From Plenodomus lindquistii (lineage: Eukaryota; Ascomycota; Dothideomycetes; Pleosporales; Leptosphaeriaceae), in assembly GCA_025504975.1 (NCBI GenBank), contig JANUWI010000010.1, forward strand, positions 124,001 through 188,000: a stretch of DNA of 64,000 nucleotides. The letters are read 5' to 3'. The notes beneath the pieces were generated by a model. The model was not told where the DNA came from. It was given only the letters and a program-made list of their open reading frames with translations, and made no database searches. Positions 33,472-44,776 of the stretch are shown here, piece by piece. Both the position numbers and the translations under genes were made by a program. The stretch's first letter is position 1. Every line of letters begins with the position of its first letter.

Positions 33472-36400
33472 GAATCTTCATTATACAGTATGCCGCATAC
33501 TTGTATATATGGCACGATCTCATGTGATCGGAGATTTTTGCTTCGATCACCAACAACATCGCTGTCAACGACCAACCCTCAGAGGGGTTCGTCGGATGCT
33601 AAAGGATGCATCTAAATTGATGCACGTCACGGGCTTCTCCTGCCATTCTGCATGACTTGTGTCGCATTAGATACGATCGAGAAGACGCCGATGCTACTTT
33701 GACCTGCCACTTGCAGAATTCGGTGTAGTTTTCTAGGGAAAGTGGAAGCAGACATGCGAGATCCTGTTTCGGAGACCTCAGCATGATGGGCCGATTGGAC
33801 CGAGGTTGGTTTGTCTAAAGAGCAGATGCAAAAGGACTGAGTAACATGACCTCGACATGTTCGGTCAAGAGACACTGGAGTCGTGCAGCCTTGAAGGAAA
33901 CCTGCTCCGACGAGAAACCCAAGGAGATGTTGTTCAGGAATTGAGGGTGGATTGGATGGGAGAGAAGGAGAAGCAGTATGAGGAAAATCCAAGACACGTA
34001 ATTGAAGAAAGAACGTCGTCAGACTGCCAAATGGAAGCCGATGGAAGAATTTCATGACGGCGATCAACGCACATTAGATAAGTGTTCGACCCTTGATCGC
34101 GTCGGCAGATTGTCCTAGTGACGCAACATTTGTCTCAGCGCCCAGTTCTTCTCTGCAACAAACGTCTGTGTCGACTGCTAGATCTGTCTTGGTGTCGACG
34201 GCGTCTGACCACCCCACATGACCGTCTTGGATGCTTGGTAGCGCGCGTGGTACGGGTCGAGTTGACCGCAACGTAACACGTTAGTGCAAGTTGTACAGAA
34301 TGACCAAACTGCCGTGAACAATACGCGTACTCATCCTTGATCTTGATCAATACCAGCCAGCACGGGTTCCAGGAACTGTTGCTCGCGGAACCAGTATAGA
34401 CGCTTCGCTTCGCTTCGTCCAAGCAATCTGTGCTGTGGTTGAATACATGTCAGTCTTTCCAAATAGCAGCGTGAAGCTATAGGTCCCCTGAATGAATGAT
34501 TGCGCGTAAGACCATGTAATTCGGTCAACGTGCTGTTAGTGTCAACACAACAAGACCCTAAACACACAGTCAGCACCTCGTCGATTGATCCTAGAGTCTC
34601 TTACACGCTTAAGTCACGGGCGCATTACAGTCTGGCATCCCGAGCACTGCGAAGGCCTTTTCCACACGCCGGAGCTCGACTATCATGTTGATTTGATAGC
34701 TTTGGAGAGCGGTGATTTATTGTGCCTTTTCGGTCTGTGTCGACCGTTAGTCATGGCTGGGAGGATGATTGCGACCGTGGTGATGCAGACATTTGTGATT
34801 CTTAGAGTGGACGACATTGAAGAGGTTCGCGCCAAACAGGAGGGGTGAGAACAGGATCGGAAATAGATTCGCTTCAGTCTAACCTCTCATAGACTGTCTG
34901 CCCATGAACGTGTGGATAATTGAATGGCGATAGGACGGTGGTGTCACTGGATAGATGGGGAGGCTGATGATTGTTTAAACTCAGGTTGATCAATGGGTGG
35001 TCAAAAGTGAAGCGTTCGATCTCGGCAAATGTGTATGTGTGGAATTGATGTTTCTTTGGTAGCTCTCGTTTGGTCGGGTTGAAAGAGGGCAGCAGACGAG
35101 AGACGGACGGCTGTTATATCATCACATACAAGGTGGTACTCAAAGTGAATTGCCATGCCCCGTAGATCTTCCAGCTTCCAGCCATGTGTCGACAAAGACC
35201 GTCGGCAGAAATGACCCTCCAAGCTAGCCACAATGGAGAGTTCAGAGATACATTGAATCTCCAGTCAGCTCATGTAGAGTATGTCGTCATAAGATCGTAG
35301 GATTTCTCGAATAACGAGACAGTGATTATGGCCTTGTGCTAAATGGATTCCACTTTGGGCAATTGCAGTGAAGAAACCAAGCCAGCACGAGCAACTTCGA
35401 ATCTATCCCATGGCTGGATTTATTCGCATGATTCTAAACCTCACCTCAAAGGTTCTTCCTTGAGCTTTGATAAGACAATTTGCGTGCTGATCGTAGATCT
35501 CCTGCACGTAATACACCGGAATCGATCAGACCCGAAGACTCGGAGTCACGCTAGGTAGTGATCAGCTGGGGCTTATGACGGCAGATATATTGACTTTGCC
35601 TGGTAGTACAGACTTTGGTTTCGCCAAGGCCTGAATGATGGCGGAGCTCTGAGCATAGAAGCAGATACCTGAATCGTTGACACGTCGCACTAGGAAAGAT
35701 TACAACTTCTGGAGGTTCTCGAGTGAACATGATCATTGACAATCTCTCTGCGTAGGATGCTGTAAAGACACCTAGTTGAGTGCTTAACCAGGCCAGATGT
35801 TGGCTCAACAGTGAGCGCGAGTCGCCAAGAGTGCAGCGAGCGCTCGGCAACTTGACTTCCCGACGTATGTTGTAAGTTTTGAACATCATCAGCAGTCGAT
35901 ATCGAATTGAGGCTCAAGCTGATGTAGCATGGTGGCTGTGTGATGTCGCGCTTTGGCATTGCTAAGCCACTTCCTTCGACCATTTGATCCAAACCTTGCC
36001 AACGATCCCGCATCGTCAAAAAGAGCCGTGCCAATCATCGGAGAAGGGCACCTCAGTCAACATCAATCCACATCTCTCGTCCAGGTATTGACGGTCAATC
36101 TCTATCCCGACCTATCCATATATTATCTCCATTTTCGCGGTAGAATCAAGATGTCGAAGGAGACGAAGACGAAGGTGCATAATGCCACATGCCAGCAGTA
36201 ACTCGTAAGAAGCTCAATGATGGACCTCAAAACCACTCCGCTATGCATCAGGTACTCGAATATCGAAGGGCTGCTGCTCCTTCGGGAACAGTTGGCACGA
36301 ATCCTTTAGTTTGAGTGGGACCTGTTGGCCCTTCGTCGCGGTTGTATACGATGCTATATCGAGTTTTGCTTTGCTCGAGGTGTTGACAGTACGCATCGTG

Positions 36401-39400
36401 TGCCCCCTACTTTTGACAGAGAATGACATGGGTTGCCATATCACGGAACAAAGACGATCGTGTAGCAATCGTGAATACAGGAGACCAACGGCGAACAAAA
36501 GCAATCAAGGAACAAGGTCGTGCTAAAAGATATTAAACACACAGTGTACAAGCGACGTGAAACGTGTTCCTTGCCAGACATTTCGTGCAGATTGATACCT
36601 ATTTATTTGCCATGTTGATTGCTCCACCATTGAGCTTTGCAGCTGGAAGAACAGTTGGAGAACAGTTGAGATAGCGGGGTACGTACGGTCACGCCGAGTT
36701 CACCATCATCCCTCACAGATGAGCATCTTCAAGGCCTTGAAGATGCTCAAGTCCAACAACACCTGACGACATCTCGTATGCCACGGTACTACTTGCGCAA
36801 TAACGGCAGCAAACAAGAATTGCCTTAGCTTACTACGCGAACGCGGACAGGCAGGGTGCACCACGTATGCGCGTTACCCGCTGCTTGTGGGTCAACGTAA
36901 ACAAACTTGGTTGCCGTATACAACTCCGTTGCTTCAACGATCATGGGATGGGTGGAGCGACAGGCAAGCCCTGGAGATTAGTGGCTCCATTCTACGGGGC
37001 TAGGACTGTTGATCGAGCGGGCCACACGACCACATTATACACAGGGTGAGTGCATCATCATGCTCCAAAGTCTCAACCGAGGGGCGGCTGTTGCTACCCA
37101 CAAATCAACTCCATTCTTGCAGCGATGACCGCGGCTGCATTAGCGACCTGCGGAATCATCCGAATGTGTTGCAAAGAGATTAAAGCAAGCGACGGAACGG
37201 GACCCAGAGATGTGAGGAACGATTCTGTAAGAGAGGTAATAAACTAATTTTTGCCCAGAGCACAACATGTGTATTGACCAACCAATACTCGTTGTTTTGC
37301 TAGAGAATGCAACATGCATGCAGGTCAGCACAAGCATCGAATGCCGCGTAACGTTCAACTAGACATCCATGGAAACCCAGACGGGCTAGTGCAAAGGGAC
37401 CTGGCGGGAAGAAGCAAGATTAGCTGAATCACAGAGGTGCACGCATTTCATTGACCAGACATGTAAGCGGCAAGTCGTCGAAACGCATAACAGCACGTGA
37501 CTGCTGGGCAGCGGAACGATGCAGATCTGGTCCACTTGCTCGCGAACTCTGACGGTGCGGTGAAACAAGCTGTCGGCACGTTTTGACTCAGGACAAGGTG
37601 CCGTTACCATTGACCGATCCTGCCATGTACATACATGCGACCACGACGCGTTGGGAAGACGAGCCTTGTGTTGCGGCCCGTCTTGTTGGTTACAATGCCG
37701 TAGTCGCCTAGGCTGCTTTGACGCGTTTCAAGACGGAAGTGGTTACTAGACTGTGTACATGGAGTGTGTCTGCAAGAGAAGAGTGCCATGGTCGGGGCCC
37801 CTGATGAGTGGCCGTGCCAGATTGGCAAAGCCGTCCCCTTTTGTGTGGCTCGCTTCCCGGCAAGGGCTGGCTCTGATGACGCGCAGGCCCCCCCTGGCTC
37901 CACTGCTGTGGCGGCGGAGCTCTCGTTTCACGTGGCTGCGGTTGTGCGGTGGAGGACCCAGAACCTGTGTGGCTCTGGCCTGGCGGAGCGTCTCTGGAGC
38001 GAGTTCCGATGGGGCAGCATCCGCGGCACGCCATGACGGTAGAGGTCAGGTCCTCGACTGGGCGCTGCCCGAGGGTGCAGGCCAGGGAGAGGGGACAGAG
38101 GCGGCGACGGCAACGGCCATGCTCATGCGTCAGCAAATGACGGGTGCTTGTCAGATTGCAGCTGCAGGCAGGGTTGGGCTAGGCGTGACACGAGCTTTCT
38201 GCCGAAGACGCGGGAGCGGAGGTCGACTGCGTCACGGCAGGGATGCGCGGCGCTAGGCTGCCAACTGCAAAGCTCCAGCGGATGGCAGCACTGTGTGGAG
38301 ACTGGAGAGACGAGTTGGGTGCTTGGCGATCAGCCATCCAGATGTCGCTGATCCCGGCCGCGCCCTGTCCCTCGTGCAGCCTTGGCGTAACCCCCAACGC
38401 CCGCGGCCACTCTGACTCTGTCCCGTTGCGCGCTGCAAGCTGCCTGTGCCTCGGGCCAGCACGTCGGCAGCCCATGGCCGCGCCCGGCCAGTCAGCGCGC
38501 GCGCCGCTTGCCTTGTGCGCCTGTGGACGCGCGCAGGCCGGCTATATGCGTGCGTGTGGGTGTCAGTCAGCCTGCGAAGCCTGGCAGCCTGTCGTGTGCT
38601 GTGGGGGGTGTGGTGTGGTGTGGTGGGCGGCCCACACATGGCCAACGGTACCTACTGTGTACTATATAGTACATGTTGTAGCTGCGGTACCCGTGGGTGG
38701 AGTCGGTGGCAGGACCAGCGTCACCTTCACCTTGTTTGATACGGGCAAGGCTGCTGGAAAGGGCTTGGATGCGATGGTCCATGGGCTTGGGCACGGGATG
38801 GAGTTCAACGTCGCTTGGGATGACTGCATGGTGTACTGAGAGCAGAGTCGACTGTACCGTACTGCACCACCAGAGGGACGATCAGGGTGAGGCCTGCCCT
38901 GCCAGCTGTGGGGCCCGATGCTCGGCGGCACGCAATTACACCAAAGGCAGTCGCGGTGTGGCTTGCGCCTAGTCGGATTGGCGCATGTGCAGGGATGCGT
39001 CAGACAGTGCGCTATGTTCCCACACTTCAGCGTGGGTTAGGGTTCGACAGAGGGAAAGAGCGTTGGACTCGCTACCTGCCCCTTCGTTCTTTCGCCCGCC
39101 GGCTGCTGCTTCTTCACCCTCTCGCTCTCCCCATCTCCCCATCTCCCCATCTGCCTCTGCCGCCCGCCCTGCTGCCTGCCTGCCTCCCCATCTCGCCGCC
39201 ACGCCCGCCCTCCTCTGCCTGCACTGCTGCTCCTCGCCCTCTCGGCCTCGTCTTGCCCTGCCCCATACTCAGACTCCGGCTCCACACTGTCCGTGTTCCT
39301 CTGCGCGCCGCTGTACTGCTGCTCCGCGCCGCGCCCGTCGTCCTCGCCCCGACCAGCTCCCGTCTGCCTGTACGCGTTTCGTCCTCACCCATCATTGTGC

Positions 39401-39527
39401 GCCCCGTCACTTTGCTAACACGACATCAGGCGGCCGTCGCGTCCTGCCCACCACCTGTCCCGTCTACCGTGGGGCTGTACTGTAGCTGCGCGCTCATCGC
39501 ATTGCAGCCACACCGGTCGCGAGCCCT
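33472..39527. other. About 6 kb without a supportable gene
   Basis: Overlapping short frames occur on both strands without consistent motifs. Up to about 37.5 kb the base composition is unremarkable and the DNA holds a perfect 30-bp palindrome (36720-36749). From about 37.7 kb it is GC-rich with GTGTG repeats (38600-38628), CTCCCCAT repeats (about 39125-39155) and a telomere-like GGGTTAGGG (39034-39042), consistent with a long CYC8 promoter and leader. The CYC8 leader may hold an intron that I could not place. Confidence 0.5.
36720..36749. repeat. Perfect 30-bp palindrome
   Basis: The 15-base arm TGAGCATCTTCAAGG is followed at once by its exact reverse complement, with no spacer. The flanks do not extend the symmetry. 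Confidence 0.95.
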
Positions 39528-42465
39528 ATGGCCCAGCACCAGCAGCCGTCCCCAACCACGGGCATTCCGCCGCATCATGCTGGCCCGCCCCATCCCGCGC
39601 ATGCGCAGGTCAATGGCCACCCGCCGCACGCAAACCAGCCCAAGACGTCGTCGCAATATCTGGGCCAGCTGACCGAGGCCGTCTGGACTCAGATGGGTAC
39701 GTTGCCATCAACACTGCCCTCTGCATGCACTGCTGACACTACACAGGCTCCCTCTCTGAGCAGATGCAAGACTACGATGGCGCCATGCAATGCTATGAAC
39801 AGGCCCTCAAGTTCAACCAATGGTCTGTGCCCGCCATGCAAGGCATCGCCTGCATTCTGCGCACCAAAGACGCCTTCCCCGCTGCCGTCGAGTACCTGCG
39901 CACTATCCTCAAAGTCGATCCCGCAAACGGTGACGTCTGGGGTAGTCTCGGTAAGTAACGCCTTTGCCATGTTCACATTGCTCCCCTAACGGGTCCAGGC
40001 CATTGCTATTTGATGATGGACGATTTGCAGCAGGCCTACTCGGCTTACCAACAGGCTCTCTATCATCTCTCTGACCCCAAGGTATGTTCACAAGACTTGT
40101 CCACGGCGAGTACGTCATGACTAACGCCATTCAGGAACCCAAGCTGTGGTATGGAATAGGCATCTTGTACGACCGATACGGGTCCCTAGAACACGCCGAA
40201 GAAGCATTCTCGCAAGTCATGCGCATGGAGCCGACGTTTGAGAAGGCCAATGAGATTTACTTCCGCCTTGGCATAATTTACAAACAGCAGCAGAAGTTCA
40301 ATCAGAGCTTGGACGTAAGTAGACAGAACTGCCGCTCAATGATCTCCTTTAACGATGAACCAGTGCTTCAAATACATTGTCACCAATCCCCCACGGCCCC
40401 TGACGGAAGAAGATATCTGGTTCCAAATTGGTCACGTTTACGAACAGCAGAAAGAGGTATGTAAATTTCGCAAATCGTAGCGAAACTTGGCGCTAACATC
40501 CCCAAAGTTCGAAGCTGCAAAAGGCGCTTACCGACGCGTGCTGGAACGTGATCCAAACCATGCAAAGGTACTTCAGCAGTTGGGCTGGCTGCATCACCAG
40601 CAAAGCACCAATTATGCCAGCCAAGAGCAGGCTATTGAATATTTGGAAAAGTCCGTTGCTTCTGGTAAGTTGTGCGTTCCCCAAGGGTCGTGCTCGTGGC
40701 TAACAGCTCTGTCCAGATCAGACTGATGCGCAAAGCTGGTACTTGCTCGGTCGTTGTTACATGTCACAGCAAAAGTACCCCAAGGCATATGAGGCGTACC
40801 AGCAGGCAGTGTACCGTGATGGAAGGAACCCGACTTTCTGGTGCAGTATAGGTGTGCTGTACTACCAGATCAACCAGTACCGTGACGCGCTCGACGCGTA
40901 CTCCCGCGCTATTCGTCTGAACCCCAACATTTCCGAGGTCTGGTATGACTTGGGCACACTTGTAAGTACACCTTCCTCCCACTTCCTAGGTACTATACCT
41001 AACAATGGCACAGTACGAGTCCTGCAACAACCAAACGGCGGACGCCCTGGACGCATACCAGCGTGCGGCCGACCTGGATCCGTCCAATGTACACATCAAG
41101 GCTCGTCTCCAGCTTCTACAAAATGGACAAACATCTGCTGGCGCTCCAAACCAAGGCAACGCTCCTATTCCGCAAGACGTCCATCCACAGGCTTACCAGC
41201 CGGCTTCTGTTCATGGACCAGCTGCGCCGCAATGGGGTGCGCCGCAACCACAACAACCACCGCAAGGCCCAGCACCGCCAGCCCTTGCAGCTAGTGGCTG
41301 GGATAGACCTTTGGCTCAGATTCGTGATCCTGGTCTTCCGCCTCAGCAATTGAACCAGCCGCAGCAGTTGAACCCCTACGAGCAACGTGAGGGCATCCGG
41401 CCTCCGACCCAGCACGCGCCTCAAAGGCCTCCGAGCCCCAGACAGGAGCCACCTCGACCATATGCTGAGCCGTCGCGTCCTCCAACAAATGGGCCTGGCC
41501 CTCAGGGCCCTGTCGGTCCCCCACCCCTAGGTCCCGGGCCCATTCGTCGTGGCATGTCGCCTTCTCCAAAGACACACCATGTTGCTCCCAGCCCATACCA
41601 TCCTGCGCCGCCGCAGCTGACACCGCAACCATCTCAAGCCCAATCGCAACCCCCACTTCATCAGCCGCAACAACCTAGCCGTATTTCTAACCCAAATTAC
41701 GGTCCTCACGCCACCAGTGTGCCTCCTCCTCCACCTCCGCCGCCGACTGGTCTCGGCGTTTCAGCGAACCAAGGCCCAGTCCAAGGTCCAATTCCATCTT
41801 ACGGCCGTCCTGCCAGCCCACCGCCAGAGGTTCGACCAATAGTAGAAAACAGGGCAAGCTCCCCACGCAGTGGCTACCAAGGTCCCTATCAGCATCACCC
41901 TGATTCTTCTGCCAACAGTGGTATTGCCAGCGGAGCTCCACCACCAGCGTCGGCTCTGGCCGCTGCCGAGGCTGCAGCACGCGACCGTGATGATCGGCCC
42001 CCAACGGCGCCCCCAAAGAGGCACCGAGAATGGGAAGACAATGATCACGTCAATCCTAAGCCTCCTACGAACGATGAAAAACGTCAGAAATTGGATGAGC
42101 CGCACAGTCGTCGGCCAACTCCCCCACATCGCTTGTCGTCACCCCAAGTCCCTCGTCACAGCCCTCAAGATGGTCCTGATCCTCGACGATTCAACGACGG
42201 TTATCACCCATCTGAGGCAGCCCACCATCCTACGTCTCTACCACCGATGGGTGCTGCACCTCCACTCCCTCGCATGTCTGAAACGCCGAAGCAGGAGCGT
42301 CCAGAGCACCATGAGCCCGCTGCGCGCCATGTCGACGTGGACGAGAACTACGATGACGAGGGTGATGACACGAAACCAAATCCCAAGTCTGAGCGCGGAA
42401 GTCCCCGTAATGCGCCCTCGAATGGTGTTCCTCACGCACCTACACCAGTTGAGCAGAAGTCGTAG
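39528..42465 (+). CDS. CYC8: General transcriptional corepressor Cyc8/Ssn6 (TPR protein)
   Basis: Eight exons: 39528-39696, 39747-39950, 39999-40081, 40135-40314, 40364-40456, 40508-40664, 40717-40961 and 41014-42465, giving 860 aa. After a Pro/His-rich N-terminus, residues ~50-400 are about ten tetratricopeptide repeats (DYDGAMQCYEQALKFNQWSVPA, YGIGILYDRYGSLEHAEEAFSQVM, YLLGRCYMSQQKYPKAYEAYQQA). The C-terminal half is disordered, rich in Pro and Gln, with late KR-rich and acidic parts. Cyc8 with Tup1 (RcoA in filamentous fungi) is recruited by repressors such as those of glucose and oxygen response; the TPRs bind Tup1 and the repressors. All seven introns are about 50 nt and fall within the TPR part. 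Confidence 0.95.
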
Positions 42466-43172
42466 CTTTGACTACATCTTGATGGGGTTTCGAATATTGT
42501 TTTTTGCTTAGATTGGCTCTGTAACAACCTTCAGAGACGACAGCGTGGAGGTCTTGCGGCTGTTGCATTGGCTAAGAAGAGTTTAAGCCGGTCGCTTGTT
42601 CGCGCGGCTGTAAGGCTTCGAAATGTGTACCGCACTCGAAATTTTTGGAGTCTGTGGACGTCCTATGTGTACTTGTTCTTGTAGATTAAATAAATTGGAA
42701 TCTGTTCTTTTCATTATTTTGCCCTGTCTGTCTCAAGATGATAGAGATATTCAGATTAGATCCGTCTACAAGTGCATGACGTGGAGTGGATGAATGGCTG
42801 AGTTGTGGAGTCGCGTGGTACCTTGGCGCGGGGCAGGCAGGCAGCTACCCCGACGGCACGCGTTTGACAGCTCCTGCATTGGAAACAACTCGGTGTTGCG
42901 TCATCACGCCGCCAAACATGTTTTCACGGTCCTGGCGCCTCGCATGCCAATCTCCACCGACTTTCCACTACGCGTCTAAGCACAGGCCTACATCGACATA
43001 TGCCTATTGTCGAGTTTACTCGTGCTCAACCAACACTTGGGCGCTTTCTTCGCAGCACAACGGACATTGGCGCTTCTCACTGTTGAGCACGCGTCTCAGG
43101 CATCACAACCCCACAGCTTGGGCTTACCGCAACAACTTACCGCCCAGCCATATTTCACGACCGCGGCGAACC
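42466..43172. other. Intergenic, NuiA-like gene promoter
   Basis: The reading frame of the downstream gene stays open upstream to 42786, but that extension is low in family signal and is treated as leader. Confidence 0.5.
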
Positions 43173-43673
43173 ATGTCTTCGGATGCCGAGTACGCGTCGT
43201 TCCTCGACAAGGCGAACCAGGACACAGGCTCTGCAGAGGCGAAGGGCGCCTCCAAAAAGAGCTACAGCACTGACAGTGTGAATACGGGCGTACCGAAGGC
43301 GCTAGAGCAAGTAGACGAAGTCTATACAAGCGATGCTGATGAGGCGTTTGAGCCGGTTGCCCTCAAGTTTGACGGCTCCAGTGTCTCAGCTGGTGAGGAG
43401 ATGGCCTACGAGAGCCCTGGAAGAAGTATGCTGATTGATACAGACGATCTGAAGAGCCTTTTGGGTGGAGAGAAGAAGGTAGAAGAAGTCAAGCAGAAGT
43501 TGTTTGAAAGTCAGTACAAGTCTGTGATGGATGCCGTAAAGAAGGCAGGGGATGGCCAAGTCAAAGTCTTCCGCGTGGAGCTGAGCGAAACGAGGGCAGA
43601 GTACTACGTAGTCTCGGTCGACTCTGATCAGGGTCGACTCGTGGGGCTCAAGGCTTTGAGTGTGGAGTCATAA
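43173..43673 (+). CDS. NuiA-like (nuclease A inhibitor fold) small protein
   Basis: Single exon, 166 aa from MSSDAEYASFLDKANQDTG, a start shared with related fungal proteins as I know them; upstream in-frame Mets exist. The first ~45 residues are polar and low in structure. The rest follows the plan of bacterial NuiA: LEQVDEVYTSDADEAFEPVAL (NuiA has a comparable 'SES-YPFE' region), a central variable part, then a final beta-rich segment with VKVFRVELSETRAEYYVVS and GRLVGLKALSVES ending at the terminus, like the 'G...TKVVET' end of NuiA. NuiA blocks a sugar-non-specific nuclease in cyanobacteria; what the fungal protein binds is not known. No signal peptide, so intracellular. Confidence 0.65.
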   Translation: MSSDAEYASFLDKANQDTGSAEAKGASKKSYSTDSVNTGVPKALEQVDEVYTSDADEAFEPVALKFDGSSVSAGEEMAYESPGRSMLIDTDDLKSLLGGEKKVEEVKQKLFESQYKSVMDAVKKAGDGQVKVFRVELSETRAEYYVVSVDSDQGRLVGLKALSVES

Positions 43674-44776
43674 GCTAGACTATCTTGTGACCCGATGATA
43701 TATTATTCCAAAGTTCCCAGCTCTCAGTTGGCATTGCGAGTGCACCTACAAGTGTTGCAAGATGGTCAGCCCTGCAGGACCCTGTGTTCAGTGGACTGCA
43801 GATGCACCACGACCAGGCTCAGTAACGGCGTGAACGGGAGGATCAAGAAGGGTGCAAAGATCGCCGCGCTATGTGCGGCGGCGAAACGATCAAGGATCGA
43901 GTGTGATGGACAGGAAGATGGGCTTTCTCTGGGCAACCAATCAGAGAAAGGGAGATGGAGAGAGCATAAAGGGTGCAGGGTGCAATCTTGGAGGGTCCAC
44001 CATAGGGGAGAACTCGAGAGGGTGGTGGTGGGTAAATTTAGCAAGCCTCCCGTGGTGGTGCGTAAGCGTCGTCGCCGCATGCAAGCGCCTGCCAATGGCT
44101 TATTGGCCGCTCCTTGGGCGAGCTTCGAGATGTTCCGAGTTGGTCCTCGTTGAAGGCTACTGCCCTCCACCCAGCGCAGAGCACACTGTAGAGTAGTCGT
44201 CGACGCATGCCGCCGTTGCGTGTTTGCACTCTAGATACATACAGACTCCCTGTCTCCAGCCTTGTCCGCACTCGTCTCGTGTGCAAGCCCTGCCGTCTAG
44301 CGCCCCCAGCAGCTCCAAGCTCCAAGGCGCCAAGTCTGAAGTGACGACTGCGCATTTGCGTTCCTGTGCCTGGCCCCCCCTGGCCCTGCCAACCCTGGGC
44401 AGCCGTGGGCAGCCCCGTTCGAGCCAGGAGAGGCCGTAGTCCGTCGCCTCTATCCTCTTTCCTGCTGTCTCCTGCTCCTGCCCCCCCCAGCAGCCCGCGA
44501 CCTTCACCTCTGTCCGCGAGCACCACGCCGCCCTCCTTCTGCCCGCATCTCTCGAGGCGACCTCTCCGGACTGCATTTCAGCGCCCGTTGCCCCGACACT
44601 CGCACGCAAGCTGCAGCCCGCGTGCACGTCGCCCGCCTCCCTTGAGTGCCCTGCCCGTGCCGACTGCGTGCCACGGCCGGCCACAACACTCGTTGCCCGC
44701 CCATCCTCGCCGCCCTGGCGTCTTCACAGCACACAGCACACAGCCCGGCACCTCGACACCCTCAGGCTCCTCGACC
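43674..44776. other. Intergenic, Kre6/Skn1 promoter and leader
   Basis: About 1.1 kb; the right half is C-rich with Pro/Ser-type open frames in several phases that look like leader DNA. No gene called. Confidence 0.5.

Noticed and set aside
34585..34848. Plus-strand frame ending TFVILRVDDIEEVRAKQEG, reminiscent of the C-terminus of a CCT chaperonin subunit
   Set aside because: Only about ten residues resemble it and nothing upstream matches a chaperonin; most likely chance.
37708..38256. GC-rich frames on both strands at 37.7-38.3 kb
   Set aside because: GC-rich DNA lowers stop frequency in all frames; composition is Arg/Gly/Ala-biased and no motif is seen.
42786..43172. In-frame N-terminal extension of the NuiA-like gene
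   Set aside because: The family-like start MSSDAEYASFLDKANQD lies inside; the extension has low-complexity, leader-like composition.
44366..44776. In-frame N-terminal extension of Kre6/Skn1
   Set aside because: Pro/Ser/Arg-rich text typical of a C-rich leader; MTPPLSPRGYG is the more natural start of the cytosolic tail.
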